Notes under the pieces: generated by a model | What the model was told of the DNA's origin: nothing | Seen by the model: the letters and a program-made list of their open reading frames with translations, nothing else | Database searches by the model: none | Shown here: one piece after another, positions 37,394 to 49,260 of the stretch | How the letters are laid out: each line of letters opens with the position of its first letter | How positions within the stretch are numbered: position 1 is the stretch's first letter | Program-made: the position numbers and the translations under genes | Origin: Philopedon plagiatum | Taxonomy: Eukaryota > Arthropoda > Insecta > Coleoptera > Curculionidae | Reading direction: 5' to 3' | Assembly (NCBI GenBank): GCA_963971165.1 | Contig: OZ020191.1 | Location: forward strand, 67,190,812-67,254,811 | DNA: 64,000 nt

Positions 37394-38290
37394 GGGATAA
37401 AGGGACACTTGTACCACACTATGATACTCTGCTAACTTATGTTATACAGGATGTGTGGAATTTTTGTGAATTGTTGTGTCTGTATGAGACGGTTTGTGGT
37501 AAATTGAAAAATTGTGCATATTTGAAATTTTCGTAATTGTTAAATCTCAAAAATTTAAAGAGCTGTTGCATTGAATTTGGAAAAGGTAAAGAACGCCGAA
37601 TAGAGTGTTTTCATCTAGTTGCCAAAAGTGGTCTCAAGATGCCGCGGTTGGTCTAGAAATATACTTAATATTTTAAATTCGCGGTCAATTAGCTGTGTGG
37701 ATAAACAGGTAGCGCAGCTACGAATTTCCAACAGTGTTGCTAAATTTCTTTTGCAATTACCAAACGGATTGTCGAGGACACGAGCACGAGCCATGAAGGC
37801 GACGCGACGCGACGGTAATCTCCTCCACTTAGCTTTTCAACCCGATTGCTCATCTTGTTAATTTTACATTTTATGCAAGCCCTTCATTTTTAAGTGCATT
37901 TGCATCGTATTTATTATTATCAGCGGTATTAAAATGCCTTTTTTGTTATTTAATCTGGGGCAAGTCGCCGCGAGCTTGTCCAGGTTTACGATTTTCGTTT
38001 TCCTATAGAAGATAGACACATGAAGTGGATTATACAACTTTGTAAATAAAAAACTTAATTTATTATGTATACAGCGTGTTCCAAGACGTTGTAGAAAAAT
38101 GAAAAATGTTCACCTTACCAAAAAAGAATTCAAAGTCTTCAATTTTTAAAATTTGACTTGTTAAAATATGTACATATGTACAATAAAAATACGTCTCACC
38201 CTTAGTAAAGAAGATAAGTGGTTTTACGAAAATAGATTGTTTTAGGAAAATCACCACAAACAATTTGTTCATACTGGGAAAACTTTTGAT
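37394..38290. other. Non-coding stretch
   Basis: No supported gene. TATACAGGATGTG (37,442) and TATACAGCGTGTTCC (38,066) look like degenerate ends of the CAGGGTG-type repeats common in this genome. The 80-codon frame at 37,619 has no recognisable features. Confidence 0.45.
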
Positions 38291-38560
38291 TTCCTCTTTT
38301 TGTTTAATAAATGCGAGGCGACATTCATTGAAATCTACATTATAAAAGCTTTAGATATTTTTGCACATCATTTAGAGAGGCGTGGTACAATATGACTGAC
38401 TTTATTATGCTCTTTACATATATTTATAAGTTTCTAGTTTGCTGACAAAGCATGGGAACGACGCTAAGAAAATCTAAGAGAATAGATAAGTATTTCATTA
38501 GATTGCGTAATAGGTACTAAGTAAGCTTAAGTTCTCACGGGATTATAACTCCTCCCCTCT
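38291..38560 (-). repeat. Gypsy polypurine tract and probable 3-prime LTR
   Basis: On the minus strand, AGAGGGGAGGAGT (38,548-38,560) is a good polypurine tract. The sequence after it starts AGTTATAATCCCG, like gypsy LTR ends. A TATAAATATA box (about 38,420) and AATAAA (about 38,403) follow in the order expected for U3 and R. The LTR's far end is not clear, and the 5-prime LTR is missing, so it cannot be confirmed by comparison. Confidence 0.5.
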
Positions 38561-38609
38561 TAGTTGAAAGCACGTACCTTTAAAAAACGTGATTTCAATA
38601 AATATATAT

Positions 38610-39895
38610 TTAGAAAATTGATTGATTTTGTTCATTACTTTCAATATCTGATTTACGAATAATAATATTCTTAGATTTCCTTTTACATTTAAGATATATA
38701 ATAAGGATAATAATTAAAGCAATAATAATATATAGAAATATTGTCCAAAAACTAGTTCGATTAGCATAAATTATCGATGACATTTCTTAAAGGTTTCTCT
38801 TCTGTTCTTCTAGTTTGGTTTCGATTTCTTTCGTTGCTTTTAGATTGACATAGTTGAGGTCCATAGTAGGAGGGTTATACTGCGTTGATCGATGCCATTC
38901 AATCTTGCTGAAGTTTAATACTATAGTTTCCAATATGATTGATTTTATTTGTATTTTACAGTCGGTCGGGGATTCCACCAGGTAGGATCCAAACAAGGGT
39001 ACATTGTCCAATGATTTTTGGCAATTGACTGTACCAATTAGACGATTTGGTGCTGTGATTAGCCATTTTCCATCAATAATTTTTCTTACTTGGATTTCGT
39101 GAAGTTGCGTTCTAAAGGGGTGACAGGAAGTAACATTTGTATGATGCTTAATTAGTTGAACTGCACAGGAAGGGCTGTTTTCGATGAAACTGGAATGGGT
39201 TTCTTTGCATAGAAAGTTCTGGGGTTGAATTTCGTGACATCCCTGGTCCATATAGGCGTATTTATAGCTGCTAAGTGCTAGGTAGGGTTTATACGGGATA
39301 TTTACGACAAATGATTGATTATCAGGAATTGGTAGAGGAAATAAATTAAAATATTGATATACCTCAGATTCGACAAGAGGCAGTTCTATTACAAATACAA
39401 TAGTAAAATCTTTTATGTAACTTTTAATGTTTAAAATTTTTTCAAATATAAGTATATTTTGAGGGTTACTTTCTAGTGGTAGTTTATCTGTATACTTAAA
39501 TGGCTATTAATATTCTGAATTTCAGTTAATAATTCGTTTGGATCTAGTATAGAATTATGTAAAGTATTAATCTTCGCAAAAGTAATTGAAGTTTCAATTT
39601 TATGGAAAATATCATAAATTGATTGATACATTGTTGTTATTTGATTAATAACTATATATATTAAGAAATATTGTGTTGTATTGGTTTGGTGAATCTCGAC
39701 TTGTTTTATTGTCTCTTCTATTTTTAAGACGTGTGATTTTAACATCATTTCATTGTGTGTGATATTTGATATAATTGATTTAAATTTACTGATCGTAGAT
39801 TGCAAGAGTGCAATTTTATTTATTGCGTCAATTTTTATTTTATTTTGATTTTCTTGTAATTTTTTTAATTTTTGCATCGATTTGCTCTGCGTCAT
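38610..39895 (-). pseudogene. env: Errantivirus-type envelope (env) region, broken
   Basis: The third reading frame of a gypsy-group element. The first block (39,473-39,895) has a long helical region with FHKIETSITFAKINTLHNS, a signature of insect errantivirus envelope proteins. The second (about 38,787-39,470) is rich in cysteines and includes LPLVESEVYQYFNLFPLPIP. The last (38,613-38,783) has one long hydrophobic segment followed by a basic tail, the expected membrane anchor. The frame is broken by a frameshift near 39,480-39,500 and an in-frame stop at 38,787-38,789. No signal peptide is seen at the start, so the 5-prime part (normally joined by splicing) is missing. It cannot make an envelope protein as it stands. 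Confidence 0.8.
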
Positions 39896-39901
39896 TTTGA
39901 T

Positions 39902-41662
39902 CTAAATGTTTTGTTTTAATTCCGTAGATTGCTTTGCAATATTTTCATAAAGAATTTGTGTGTTATTTTTGTGATTATTTATGTATTCTGTATATACATG
40001 AGAGGGTATTAAGTCCATAGGGTCTCTTGAGCCGGTATGTCCGAAAACAAGTTCATAAGGGGTATAATTTGTACTTGAATGTATAGTATTGTTATAGGCA
40101 ATAATTGCGTATGGCATTAATTTTATTACGTCTGCGATTGGGGCTGATTCTCTTAAAATGCATATATGTTCGATAAGGGTAGAGTGTAGTCTTTCTACAG
40201 GGGAATTTGATTCGTGGTGATAAGGGGTAGTAAAATGAATTTTAATATTATGTGCTTTTAATAAGCCGTCGATTACTTCATTTTGAAATTCTGAGCCGTT
40301 ATCTGATACTATTTGTTTTGCCACGCGTAAAAATGAAAATAATTTAATTAATTGTTCACAGCACGACACTGCATTTCCGGTATAAGGAAGCGCTTAAGCG
40401 TATTTTGAGAATTTGTCTATGATAGTTAAAAATTTCTGTTTAGCAATAATAAAGGTATCGATGTGTATTATTTCGAATGGTTTACTTGGGGTTTCTGTTA
40501 ATACGAGGGGCTGATCAGGTGGTTTTCTATTATATTTTGATCTTTGGCAAATCTCACAATTATTAATGTATTTCGTTACGTCGGGTTTAAGGGATTTCCA
40601 ATAATAATTAGCTTTTAAGAATTTACATGTTTCTTCGATTCCACGGTGATTTGTTTTACATTCGTGTCGATATTTGATTAGTAATTCGCGTTCTTCTGGT
40701 TGGGCGTTATTTATTAATTTGGTACACTCTATCAATTTAATATTTTTAAAATGCTTGTTCATGGCTTGTTGGAAATAAGGCCGTAATTCTTTTGAAAAGA
40801 AATAAATGTAAGTATTTTTATTTGTCAGGTATTCCTTTAGGAAATTAATAATTATTGACATATTAGTAGGTAAAGTTGTATTAATAATTTGGTGGCCATC
40901 AAAATTTTCACGTTCCGTTTTAATATATGCGTCATAAGGAGATTTTTTGACAATAATTTGACGTGCTTTGTTATTAATTATTTCGTCTAATATAGTCATG
41001 TTAGAATAGTTTTCTTCCGCTTTTGTAGTGTGTATTGTATTATCGGAATTATTATCTGGGGGTTTTATTTGTATATTTTGTAAAATTTTAATTTTTTGAC
41101 TGGGTTCATTGACTTTTTCCAGTTGCTTGCTAGCATAATCTGGATCTAAATTTTCGGGGTTAAATTGACTATAGCTGTCTTTTAAAAAGTTTTCGATATC
41201 ACGACTTATGTCTCCGGGATTATTAATTACTGATTCTGATTCGATTGCATGTAATTGGATACGACTAAGTGCGTCAGCGTTGGTATTTTGTTTCCCTTTT
41301 TTATAAAGTATTTCATAGTCATACTCTTCTAATTTAAGTCTCCAATGTACAAGCTTTGACTTGGGTTCCTTTAAATTAAATAGCCAAACTAAAGGTCTAT
41401 GATCTGTGTAGATTTTAAATTTCCTACCGTATAAATATGGCCTAAAATATTTGCAAGTCCATACTATAGCTAAAAGTTCTTTTTCTATAGTAGAATATTT
41501 TTGTTCTGTTTCGTTTAAAGTTCGTGATGCAAATGCAATAGGGTTATCGTTTGGGGGGTTTCCTTGAGAAAGTACTGCACCAAGGGCTATATTTGAAGCG
41601 TCTGTAGTAAGGACGAAGGGTTTTTCAAAGTCAGGGTATTTTAATATTGGGGCATTTAATAA
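39902..41662 (-). pseudogene. pol: Gypsy-type pol: RNase H and integrase, truncated and interrupted
   Basis: Minus strand, read from 41,662. RNase H comes first (VLTTDASNIALGAVLSQG, STIEKELLAIVW, YTDHRPL). Then the integrase: HHCC finger (H.....H...C..C around NNCEICQRSK), and the catalytic D (IHIDTF), D (SDNGSEF) and E (SPVERLHS). One in-frame stop at 40,394-40,396 divides the integrase between its first and second catalytic acids. The reverse transcriptase, protease and gag are absent: the element is cut at about 41,662 by satellite DNA. The env region starts only a few bases after the pol stop, as in insect errantiviruses. Confidence 0.88.
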
Positions 41663-41664
41663 CT

Positions 41665-41863
41665 AGGGTGCATAGACCGCCTAATCGCCCCCCGAGGGGG
41701 CTCTATAAGGTCGGTAATATCATCATTGTCATGCCCTGAAAATTTCGTGTTGCTAGGCCATATATTAAGGAAGATATCACACTCCTTCGGACTGATGATG
41801 GAGAATAGACCGCCCTTCGTAACCGTGTCGCTACACACATACAAACACCACACGTAGAAACTA
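41665..41863 (-). repeat. Inverted satellite segment next to the gypsy break
   Basis: The reverse complement of the block at 21,685-21,890 (GGGTGCATAGACCGCCTAATCGCCCC ... CACACGTAGAAACTATTTTTG, split here for brevity). It lies between the truncated gypsy element and forward-oriented satellite, so orientation switches at about 41,864. Confidence 0.85.
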
Positions 41864-42790
41864 TTTTTGTCCGTTTCGACTTTTTACATATTCAATTTTT
41901 TTTCTCGAAAACTGTTACTGCGGGAACGATAAAATTTTCTGGGTTAATAGAGGGATAGTGCTTCTAGCTTCGATAAAAAATTCGGTTATACGGGGTGTCG
42001 CGTTTCGGAGTTATTAAACGTTAAATTCGAACTTTCCGCGATTTCGTATGGGACACGAGGTCGCAAAACTTAATCAAATCGATTTAAATTTCCGGAGGTC
42101 GTAGAAGACCGGGGGCTTCCGAACCCTATTGAAATTGGCGATATTCGGAAAATGGGAAGTTACACTTTTGAATTTTTTTATGTCGAAAAATGCCATTTGC
42201 AGACCCATCTTTGGTACCTAATAACTCGAGAACGAAACGTCGTACAGAAAAACGGTTTGACACGTCAAACTTTAGAATCTTAAATACTTTCTTTTTGCAA
42301 TACATTTACCTATACCTAAAACGGCCGGAAAGTGGAAAAATTTGGGAAAAACCGAAAATTGCATTTTTTGATGAAAATTTGTGACGGTTTTTAATTTTTT
42401 TCGTAGTCAAAACGGATCCAAATCAAAATCCCATATACCTGGTCAGAAAGAGCTCCCCGAAATACGTCATTTTCATATTTTTTGGTTTCTTCATTTTTTA
42501 TAGGAAGGAAGGAATCGACGATTAAATTTCGATTTTTAAAGCTATTCTCCAGGACATCTCTACATTCGAATCAATGTGTCTCCTTCCTATCGAACTTTTT
42601 CAGACTCTTTCAACGCTATCCCGTGGGGATATAATCAGGCTTTAAAAAGACTCCCGAATGGGTGATGCAGGACCAGATTTAGGGGGTAAAAACTCATATT
42701 TTCTATATTTTTCCATCAAAACCCATCTTTAAACGGCGATATTCCATATTATTCCCTCATATTTAATAGTTATTTTTTGATTTTTTCCTC
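41864..42790 (+). repeat. Satellite fragment, forward (diverged 5-prime block)
   Basis: Starts GTCCGTTTCGAC and follows the common first half of the satellite (TCTGGGTTAATAGAGGG, GTTTCGGAGTTATTAAACG, AAATTTGGGAAAAACC, TATAATCAGGC), but is more diverged than units 1-7. It ends where the CATCATCTGAG segment would be expected. Confidence 0.82.
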
Positions 42791-43376
42791 TATACCTGTC
42801 ACTTTGACATAAGGAACCATAAAATGTCAGTATTTTTGAATTTAAAAAAAAAATAATTTTTTTGAAAATTTTCACACCCATGAAATTTCCAATTCTGCCA
42901 TTTAATCGCTCATATCTCGCGACTGGTTCGTTTTATGAAAACGATGTTCATTACCTAAAAGTTGCAGTTAAGTAAGGTCTATAATTTTCTCTTATTGATT
43001 TTCCTTCAAACGTCATAATTCCGGAAATATTTAAAAAAAACTGCTTATGAAGATTTCCAAGTTTAGATCCCTATATTTCCAAAAGTATACGTCCTATCGA
43101 AAAATTGTCTATTATAAAAAAGTTAGACAATTTTATACTCTATCTGAGTAATTACATACATTTTTTACTAGAAACTTCAAATAACTGAGATAAAAATAAA
43201 AACATAAAGCAGTGTCAAATTTTTTTCGATTTTTGGCCGGATTTTGTGAAAAATTGAAAAATTAAAAATATAGTTAATTTTACCAATGTTTTGCCATTTT
43301 TTCTTTTAAGTGCTGTCACTTAGACATAGGGAACCATAAAATGTCACCCCCCGTGATTTGACCTTGGTCCGTATGT
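42791..43376. other. Non-coding spacer bounded by a short direct repeat
   Basis: CTGTCACTTTGACATAAGG and CTGTCACTTAGACATAGGG, both followed by AACCATAAAATGTCA, lie about 516 bp apart (42,797 and 43,313). The sequence between is AT-rich with no gene. Confidence 0.5.
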
Positions 43377-43566
43377 TGTCCGTTTCGACTTTTCATATTT
43401 TCAATTTTTTTTCTCGAAAACTGTTACTGCGGGAACGATAAAACTTTCTGGGTTAATAGAGGGATAGTGCTACTAGCTTCGATAAAAAATTCAGTTATAC
43501 TGGGTGTCGCGTTTCGGAGTTATTAAACGTTAAATTCGAAATTTCCGCGATTTCGTATGGGACATA
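43377..43566 (+). repeat. Satellite fragment cut by a DD41D element
   Basis: A second forward copy of the GTCCGTTTCGAC ... TCTGGGTTAATAGAGGG block, which stops at GTATGGGACAT followed by a short TA run where the next transposon begins. Confidence 0.8.
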
Positions 43567-43579
43567 ATATATATATATA

Positions 43580-44463
43580 CGGGTGATTCACGGTCGATGG
43601 TAGGTTAGACGTTTATGGAGAACGGAACGCGAGATTTTTTTGAAAATTTGGCAACGTGGGTAATTAGCTATGCTCTGTCCATCTAAAATATTTTCAGCAT
43701 TGCGACGTTGCCGCTTCTATCAAAAAGTCCTAGCAACTTTATTTTTTTAAATGGAACACCCCATATATTAATAAATTTTTAGAATCGCTCTTTTATTACA
43801 ATACTTTTTTGTTAATATTACCCTATACCTATCTCTATCGGTTTTCGAGATAAAAATTAGTTTGTGTTAAATATGGTCCAAAACATGGCCCTAATTACAC
43901 GTAAGTAAATTAGTGCTCTCAATTCATGGAAAGTTGATATTTTGGCGGTAGTTTAGACAGACCCGATGTATTTATTTTTCACCATGAAATCGACTCCATA
44001 TCATACAGGGCGTGCTAAGATTACTATTATTTCCGTTGTTCATAAAAGGGGTCAAATGTTCGTTTTTTTAAATGAAACCCCCTGTATATTAATCAATAAA
44101 TTGAAAGACGAAGAAAAACGCTTTAAGATGGTACATCATATTCCTATACCTAAATCATCAAGTTTTCTTAATAAAAGCGCTTTTTTGTGAAAAAAAAAAT
44201 AAAGACTTTAATTTTAAGTAACCATGGATATCAAACATCAAAATATCAAACTTACGACATTTTGACGACTGTGTTTAAAAAAATCTCCCAAAATGAACGC
44301 AGATAATCATTATTCAAACGAAGTTCTTATGAAATTATTTATTTTACACGGACAATGTGATCAAATCATTGCCAGAACTTGCAGAAAATTTAACCAAATG
44401 TATCCTGAATTGACACAAATGAACGAAAGGAAGTTTGTAAGATTACAAAATAATTTCATTAAC
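43580..44463. repeat. Left inverted repeat, reaching into the transposase gene
   Basis: 884 bp complementary to 45,441-46,325, nearly without differences. It runs past the start codon at 44,293 and includes the first 57 codons, ending at ATTTCATTAAC. Confidence 0.92.
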
Positions 44464-45369
44464 TATGGCTCAAATTTAAAAGCGCCTCTAACATTACCAA
44501 AACCTGTTACTTCAAATGAAGATAATATTGTCAACGTTTTGGCATATTTTTATGCATATCCAGAGGCTTCCATTCGTAGTGCAGAAAAAGATTTGGGTGT
44601 ATCATATGCTTCAATACAACGAATTTTGGGAAATCACGAAATGCATCCGTTTAAATTTACTAAAGTGCAAGCCCTCAAAGCAGAAGACTTTGAACGTAGA
44701 GTGCATTTTTGCGAAACCCTTTTAATACGTATACAAGAGGATCCGGAGTTTTTGTCAAAAATCATTTGGAGCGACGAAGCAAAATTTACAAGGGATGGGA
44801 TTTTTAATAGAAGAAATAAGCATTTTTGGGCTGATCATAATCCTCACGTGACAAAAGAAATGGGATTTCAAGAAAAATTTGACCTAAATGTTTTTTGTAT
44901 TTTAAAAAAGCACAAAATTAGCTTTTTTATTTATGATGCCACTTTAAATGCTGAGAGATATCTCGAAATACTAAGGACGACTGTTACCGATTTCGTCGAA
45001 AATTTATCTTTAGAGGATTATAGGAATTCGTGGTTTCAACTGGACGGAGCGCCAGCTCATTGCACCCAGGAAGTTTCCAGGGTACTTTATGAAATATTTG
45101 ACGATCGTTGGTTTAGGCGCTTAGGGCCGTGGGATTGGCCACCGAGATCCCCCGATCTCACGCCGCTTGACTTTTATTTATGGGGTGTTTTAAAAGAAAG
45201 AGTGTACAGTACTCCAGTGCCTACCAAAGAAGAACTGCGACGGCGAATAGTTCGGTGTATTGAAGATCTGGATCCCCATGAAATTGAAAAAGCAACTACG
45301 AGTCGCGTACAAAAGCACATACTAAAATGTTTAGAATGTAATGGACAACATTTCCAGCATTTATTGTAA
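44293..45369 (+). CDS. DD41D mariner-like transposase, intact (358 aa)
   Basis: A complete open frame for a nuclear transposase that cuts and pastes by binding its own inverted repeats. The N-terminal third has two helix-turn-helix regions, the second around SIRSAEKDLGVSYASIQRIL. The catalytic acids are in IIWSDEAKF, QLDGAPAH and the last D of SPDLTPLD, 41 residues after the second. WPPRSPDLTPLDFYLWG is the strongest family signature. Length, start and stop are normal and no break is seen, so the gene could be active. Unusually, the first 57 codons lie inside the left inverted repeat, so the same sequence exists in reverse at 45,441-45,611. Confidence 0.95.
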   Translation: MNADNHYSNEVLMKLFILHGQCDQIIARTCRKFNQMYPELTQMNERKFVRLQNNFINYGSNLKAPLTLPKPVTSNEDNIVNVLAYFYAYPEASIRSAEKDLGVSYASIQRILGNHEMHPFKFTKVQALKAEDFERRVHFCETLLIRIQEDPEFLSKIIWSDEAKFTRDGIFNRRNKHFWADHNPHVTKEMGFQEKFDLNVFCILKKHKISFFIYDATLNAERYLEILRTTVTDFVENLSLEDYRNSWFQLDGAPAHCTQEVSRVLYEIFDDRWFRRLGPWDWPPRSPDLTPLDFYLWGVLKERVYSTPVPTKEELRRRIVRCIEDLDPHEIEKATTSRVQKHILKCLECNGQHFQHLL

Positions 45370-45440
45370 AAATTTCTTATTTTGTTTACAGTTTTGTTTT
45401 TTGAACCTTCCTAATTTTGTTATTTAATTTATTTTCACAT

Positions 45441-46322
45441 GTTAATGAAATTATTTTGTAATCTTACAAACTTCCTTTCGTTCATTTGTGTCAATTCAGG
45501 ATACATTTGGTTAAATTTTCTGCAAGTTCTGGCAATGATTTGATCACATTGTCCGTGTAAAATAAATAATTTCATAAGAACTTCGTTTGAATAATGATTA
45601 TCTGCGTTCATTTTGGGAGATTTTTTTAAACACAGTCGTCAAAATGTCGTAAGTTTGATATTTTGATGTTTGATATCCATGGTTACTTAAAATTAAAGTC
45701 TTTATTTTTTTTTTCACAAAAAAGCGCTTTTATTAAGAAAACTTGATGATTTAGGTATAGGAATATGATGTACCATCTTAAAGCGTTTTTCTTCGTCTTT
45801 CAATTTATTGATTAATATACAGGGGGTTTCATTTAAAAAAACGAACATTTGACCCCTTTTATGAACAACGGAAATAATAGTAATCTTAGCACGCCCTGTA
45901 TGATATGGAGTCGATTTCATGGTGAAAAATAAATACATCGGGTCTGTCTAAACTACCGCCAAAATATCAACTTTCCATGAATTGAGAGCACTAATTTACT
46001 TACGTGTAATTAGGGCCATGTTTTGGACCATATTTAACACAAACTAATTTTTATCTCGAAAACCGATAGAGATAGGTATAGGGTAATATTAACAAAAAAG
46101 TATTGTAATAAAAGAGCGATTCTAAAAATTTATTAATATATGGGGTGTTCCATTTAAAAAAATAAAGTTGCTAGGACTTTTTGATAGAAGCGGCAACGTC
46201 GCAATGCTGAAAATATTTTAGATGGACAGAGCATAGCTAATTACCCACGTTGCCAAATTTTCAAAAAAATCCCGCGTTCCGTTCTCCATAAACGTCTAAC
46301 CTACCATCGACCGTGAATCACC

Positions 46323-46325
<3 letters not shown>
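45441..46325. repeat. Right inverted repeat, containing a reverse copy of the gene start
   Basis: 885 bp. On the minus strand it contains the complement of 44,293-44,463, that is, the start of the transposase gene, without any downstream coding sequence. Confidence 0.92.

Positions 46326-46414
<89 letters not shown>
46326..46414. repeat. TA microsatellite, about 89 bp
   Basis: A pure TA tract immediately after the transposon end. The shorter TA run at the left end (43,566-43,579) suggests the element inserted into a TA tract, which fits its TA target preference. Confidence 0.97.
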
Positions 46415-46418
<4 letters not shown>

Positions 46419-46658
46419 AAATCAAATGAAAATACAGCTGCTCATTCATCCACATCAGAAACCCCAAACACACGGGTGGAACAATTCGTAAATGAGGCAG
46501 TGATTGATCAGAATAAAGTTAAAGAGGTTAAAAAACAGCTACTTTTTGACGAGCCAATAAAGGAACAGTTATCGGAAAGTTACCAAAAATTGCAAAGGAA
46601 AGAGAAGCACGTGTTTCTAAAAATTATTCATGGAAGAGTAATAAAGAAGTACCTATAG
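46415..46658 (+). pseudogene. Unidentified coding fragment, about 80 codons
   Basis: Open from the end of the TA tract to TAG at 46,656-46,658. It is hydrophilic: an ST-rich start, then EVKKQLLFDEPIKEQL, SESYQKLQRKEKH and KIIHGRVIKKY. The composition and spacing look coding rather than random. It has no start codon at its beginning (first ATG-like start at 46,476), so it is probably the 3-prime end of a gene or transposon cut by the TA tract. The family is unknown to me. Confidence 0.3.
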
Positions 46659-46829
46659 GTTAGAATCAAAATGTGTGAAGATATTTAAATACCGAAAACA
46701 GTCAGCAATCAAAAACAGCAATGAAGATACACTCTACGGAATAACTAAAACGATGCATTTTCGAACAAATAATGATATAAGAAAATTACAAAAAATTTAC
46801 AGGAAGACAAGGCAACGAAATTTCAAAAT

Positions 46830-49260
46830 TATTTTCACATAAAAAAGTAGCTTACTTCCTTGCCTTTCGATAGCCACCTCACTTGTTTCAATCAGATAAG
46901 CCGTGCGTGAGTTAAACATTGTCAACTTTATCCTTAGTCGTTGCTATAGAAACCATGCGAATCAAAATTTACACATATAATTTTTGAATGATTGTTGATA
47001 GAATTCTTCCCAGATATCAAATATCAGCTATCGAACTCAATACATTACGGAAATAGCAAATTGTTAGTCGTCACGGCAACGAAAAATCAAAATTATTTGC
47101 ACATAAAAAAGTAGCTTACTTCCTTCCCTTTCGATTGCCACTTCAGTCGTTTCAATCAGATAAGCCGTGCGTGAGTTAGAAATTGTCAACTTTATCCTTA
47201 ATCGTTGCTATAGAAACCACGGGAATCGATTTTTACAGACATATTTTTGAATGATTGACCGAATTCTTCCCAGATAACAAATTTCAACTCTCCAACTCAA
47301 TACTTTACGGAAATCGCAAATTATTCGTCGTCACGGCAACGGAAAATCAAAATTATTTTCACATAAAAAAGTAGCTTACTTCCTTCCCTTTCGATTGCCA
47401 CTTCAGTCGTTTCAATCAGATAAGCCGTGCGTAAGTTAAAAATTGTCAACTTTATCCTTAATCGTTGCTATAGAAACCATGGGAATCGATTTTTACAGAT
47501 AAATTTTTGAATGATTGACCGAATTTTTCCCAGATATCAAATTTCAACTATCCAACTCAATACATTACGGAAATAGCAAATTATTCGTCGTCACGGCAAC
47601 GGAAAATCAAAATTATTTTCACATAAAAAAGTAGCTTACTTCCGTCCCTTTCGATTGCCACTTCAGTCGTTTCAATCAGATAAGCCGTGCGTGAGTTAGA
47701 AATTGTCAACTTTATCCTTAATCGTTGCTATAGAAACCATGGGAATCGATTTTTACAGACATATTTTTGAATGATTGACCGAATTCTTCCCAGATAACAA
47801 ATTTCAACTATCCAACTCAATACTTTACGGAAATCGCAAATTATTCGTCGTCACGGCAACGGAAAATCAAAATTATTTTCACATAAAAAAGTAGCTTACT
47901 TCCTTCCCTTTCGATTGCCACTTCAGTCGTTTCAATCAGATAAGCCGTGCGTAAGTTAAAAATTGTCAACTTTATCCTTAATCGTTGCTATGCCAACCAT
48001 GGGAATCGATTTTTAAAGATATATTTTTGAATGAGTGCCCGAATTATTATCAGATATCAAATTTCAACTATCCAACTCAATACATTACGGATATCGCAAA
48101 TTATTCGTCGTCACGGCAACGGAAAATCAAAATTATTTTCACATAAAAAAGTAGCTTACTTCCTTCCCTTTCGATTGCCACTTCAGTCGTTTCAATCAGA
48201 TAAGCCGTGCGTGAGTTAGAAATTGTCAACTTTATCCTTAATCGTTGCTATAGAAACCATGGGAATCGATTTTTATAGATATATTTTTGAATGATTGACC
48301 GAATTCTTCCCAGATATCAAATTTCAACTATCCAACTCAATACTTTACGGAAATCGCAAATTATTCGTCGTCACGGCAACGGAAAATCAAAATTATTTTC
48401 ACATAAAAAAGTAGCTTACTTCCTTCCCTTTCGACTTCCACTTCAGTCGTTTCAATCAGATAAGCCGTGCGTGAGTTAAAAATTGTCAACTTTATCCTTA
48501 ATCGTTGCTATGCCAACCATGGGAATAGATTTTTACAGATATATTTTTGAATGAGTGCCCGAATTATTCCCAGACATCAAATTTCAACTATCCAACTCAA
48601 TACATTACGGAAATAGCAAATTATTCGTCGTCACGGCAACGGAAAATCAAAATTATTTTCACATAAAAAAGTAGCTTACTTCCTTCCCTTTCGATTGCCA
48701 CTTCAGTCGTTTCAATCAGATAAGCCGTGCGTGAGTTAGGAATTATTAACTTTATCATTAATTGTTGCTATAGAAACCACGCGAATCAAAATTTACACAT
48801 ATAATTTTAAATGATTGACCGAATTCTTTCCAGATATCAAATTTCAGCTCTCCAACTCAATAAATATCGGAAATCGCAAATTATTCGTCGTCACAGCAAC
48901 GAAATATTAAAATTATTTTCACATAAAAAAGGAGCTTACTCCATTCCCTTTCGATTGCCACCTCACTCGTTTCAATCAGATAAGCCGTTCGCGAGTTAAA
49001 AATGATCAACTTTATACTCAATCGTTGCTATGGTAATCATCAGAATCAAAATTTATAAAAAATATTTTTGAATGATTGACCGAATTCTGCCCATATATCA
49101 ACTTTCAACTGTCCAACTCAAAAATTAACGAAAATAGCTAGTTGTTCGTCGTCATGCCAACGAAATGTCGAAATTATTTTGAAATGAGGAAATTGCTAAA
49201 TTCCTTCCCTTTCGATTGCCACCTCACTCGATATAATCAGATAAGCCGTTCTCAAATAAT
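46830..49260 (-). repeat. 260-bp tandem array, inverted, about 9 copies
   Basis: The minus-strand counterpart of the arrays at 13.8 and 19.9 kb, with twice as many copies. TCGTCGTCACGGCAACG recurs about every 260 bp from 47,065 to 48,890. The middle copies are much more alike than any in the forward arrays, while the outer copies are diverged, the usual mark of recent expansion from the middle. In-frame 62-codon segments recur at 260- and 520-bp spacing and are not genes. Confidence 0.93.

Larger units (their letters stand above)
43580..46325 (+). mobile_element. Second DD41D mariner-like element, 2.75 kb, long inverted repeats
   Basis: It begins CGGGTGATTCACGGTCGATGG in a TA run and ends with the complement CCATCGACCGTGAATCACCCTG followed by TA (written in two parts: CCATCGACCG, TGAATCACCCTG). 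The arms are 884-885 bp. The single transposase gene is intact. Its left end lacks one A compared with the right end. It differs in sequence from the element at 31.7-34.4 kb, so it is a separate family within DD41D. Confidence 0.93.

Noticed and set aside
37619..37861. 80-codon frame between the Penelope fragment and the gypsy LTR
   Set aside because: Arg/Ser-rich with no domain, no conserved partner and no splice or promoter signals.
46830..49260. Possible CRISPR array
   Set aside because: The whole 260-bp unit is repeated, with no short repeats and unique spacers, and the surroundings are eukaryotic.
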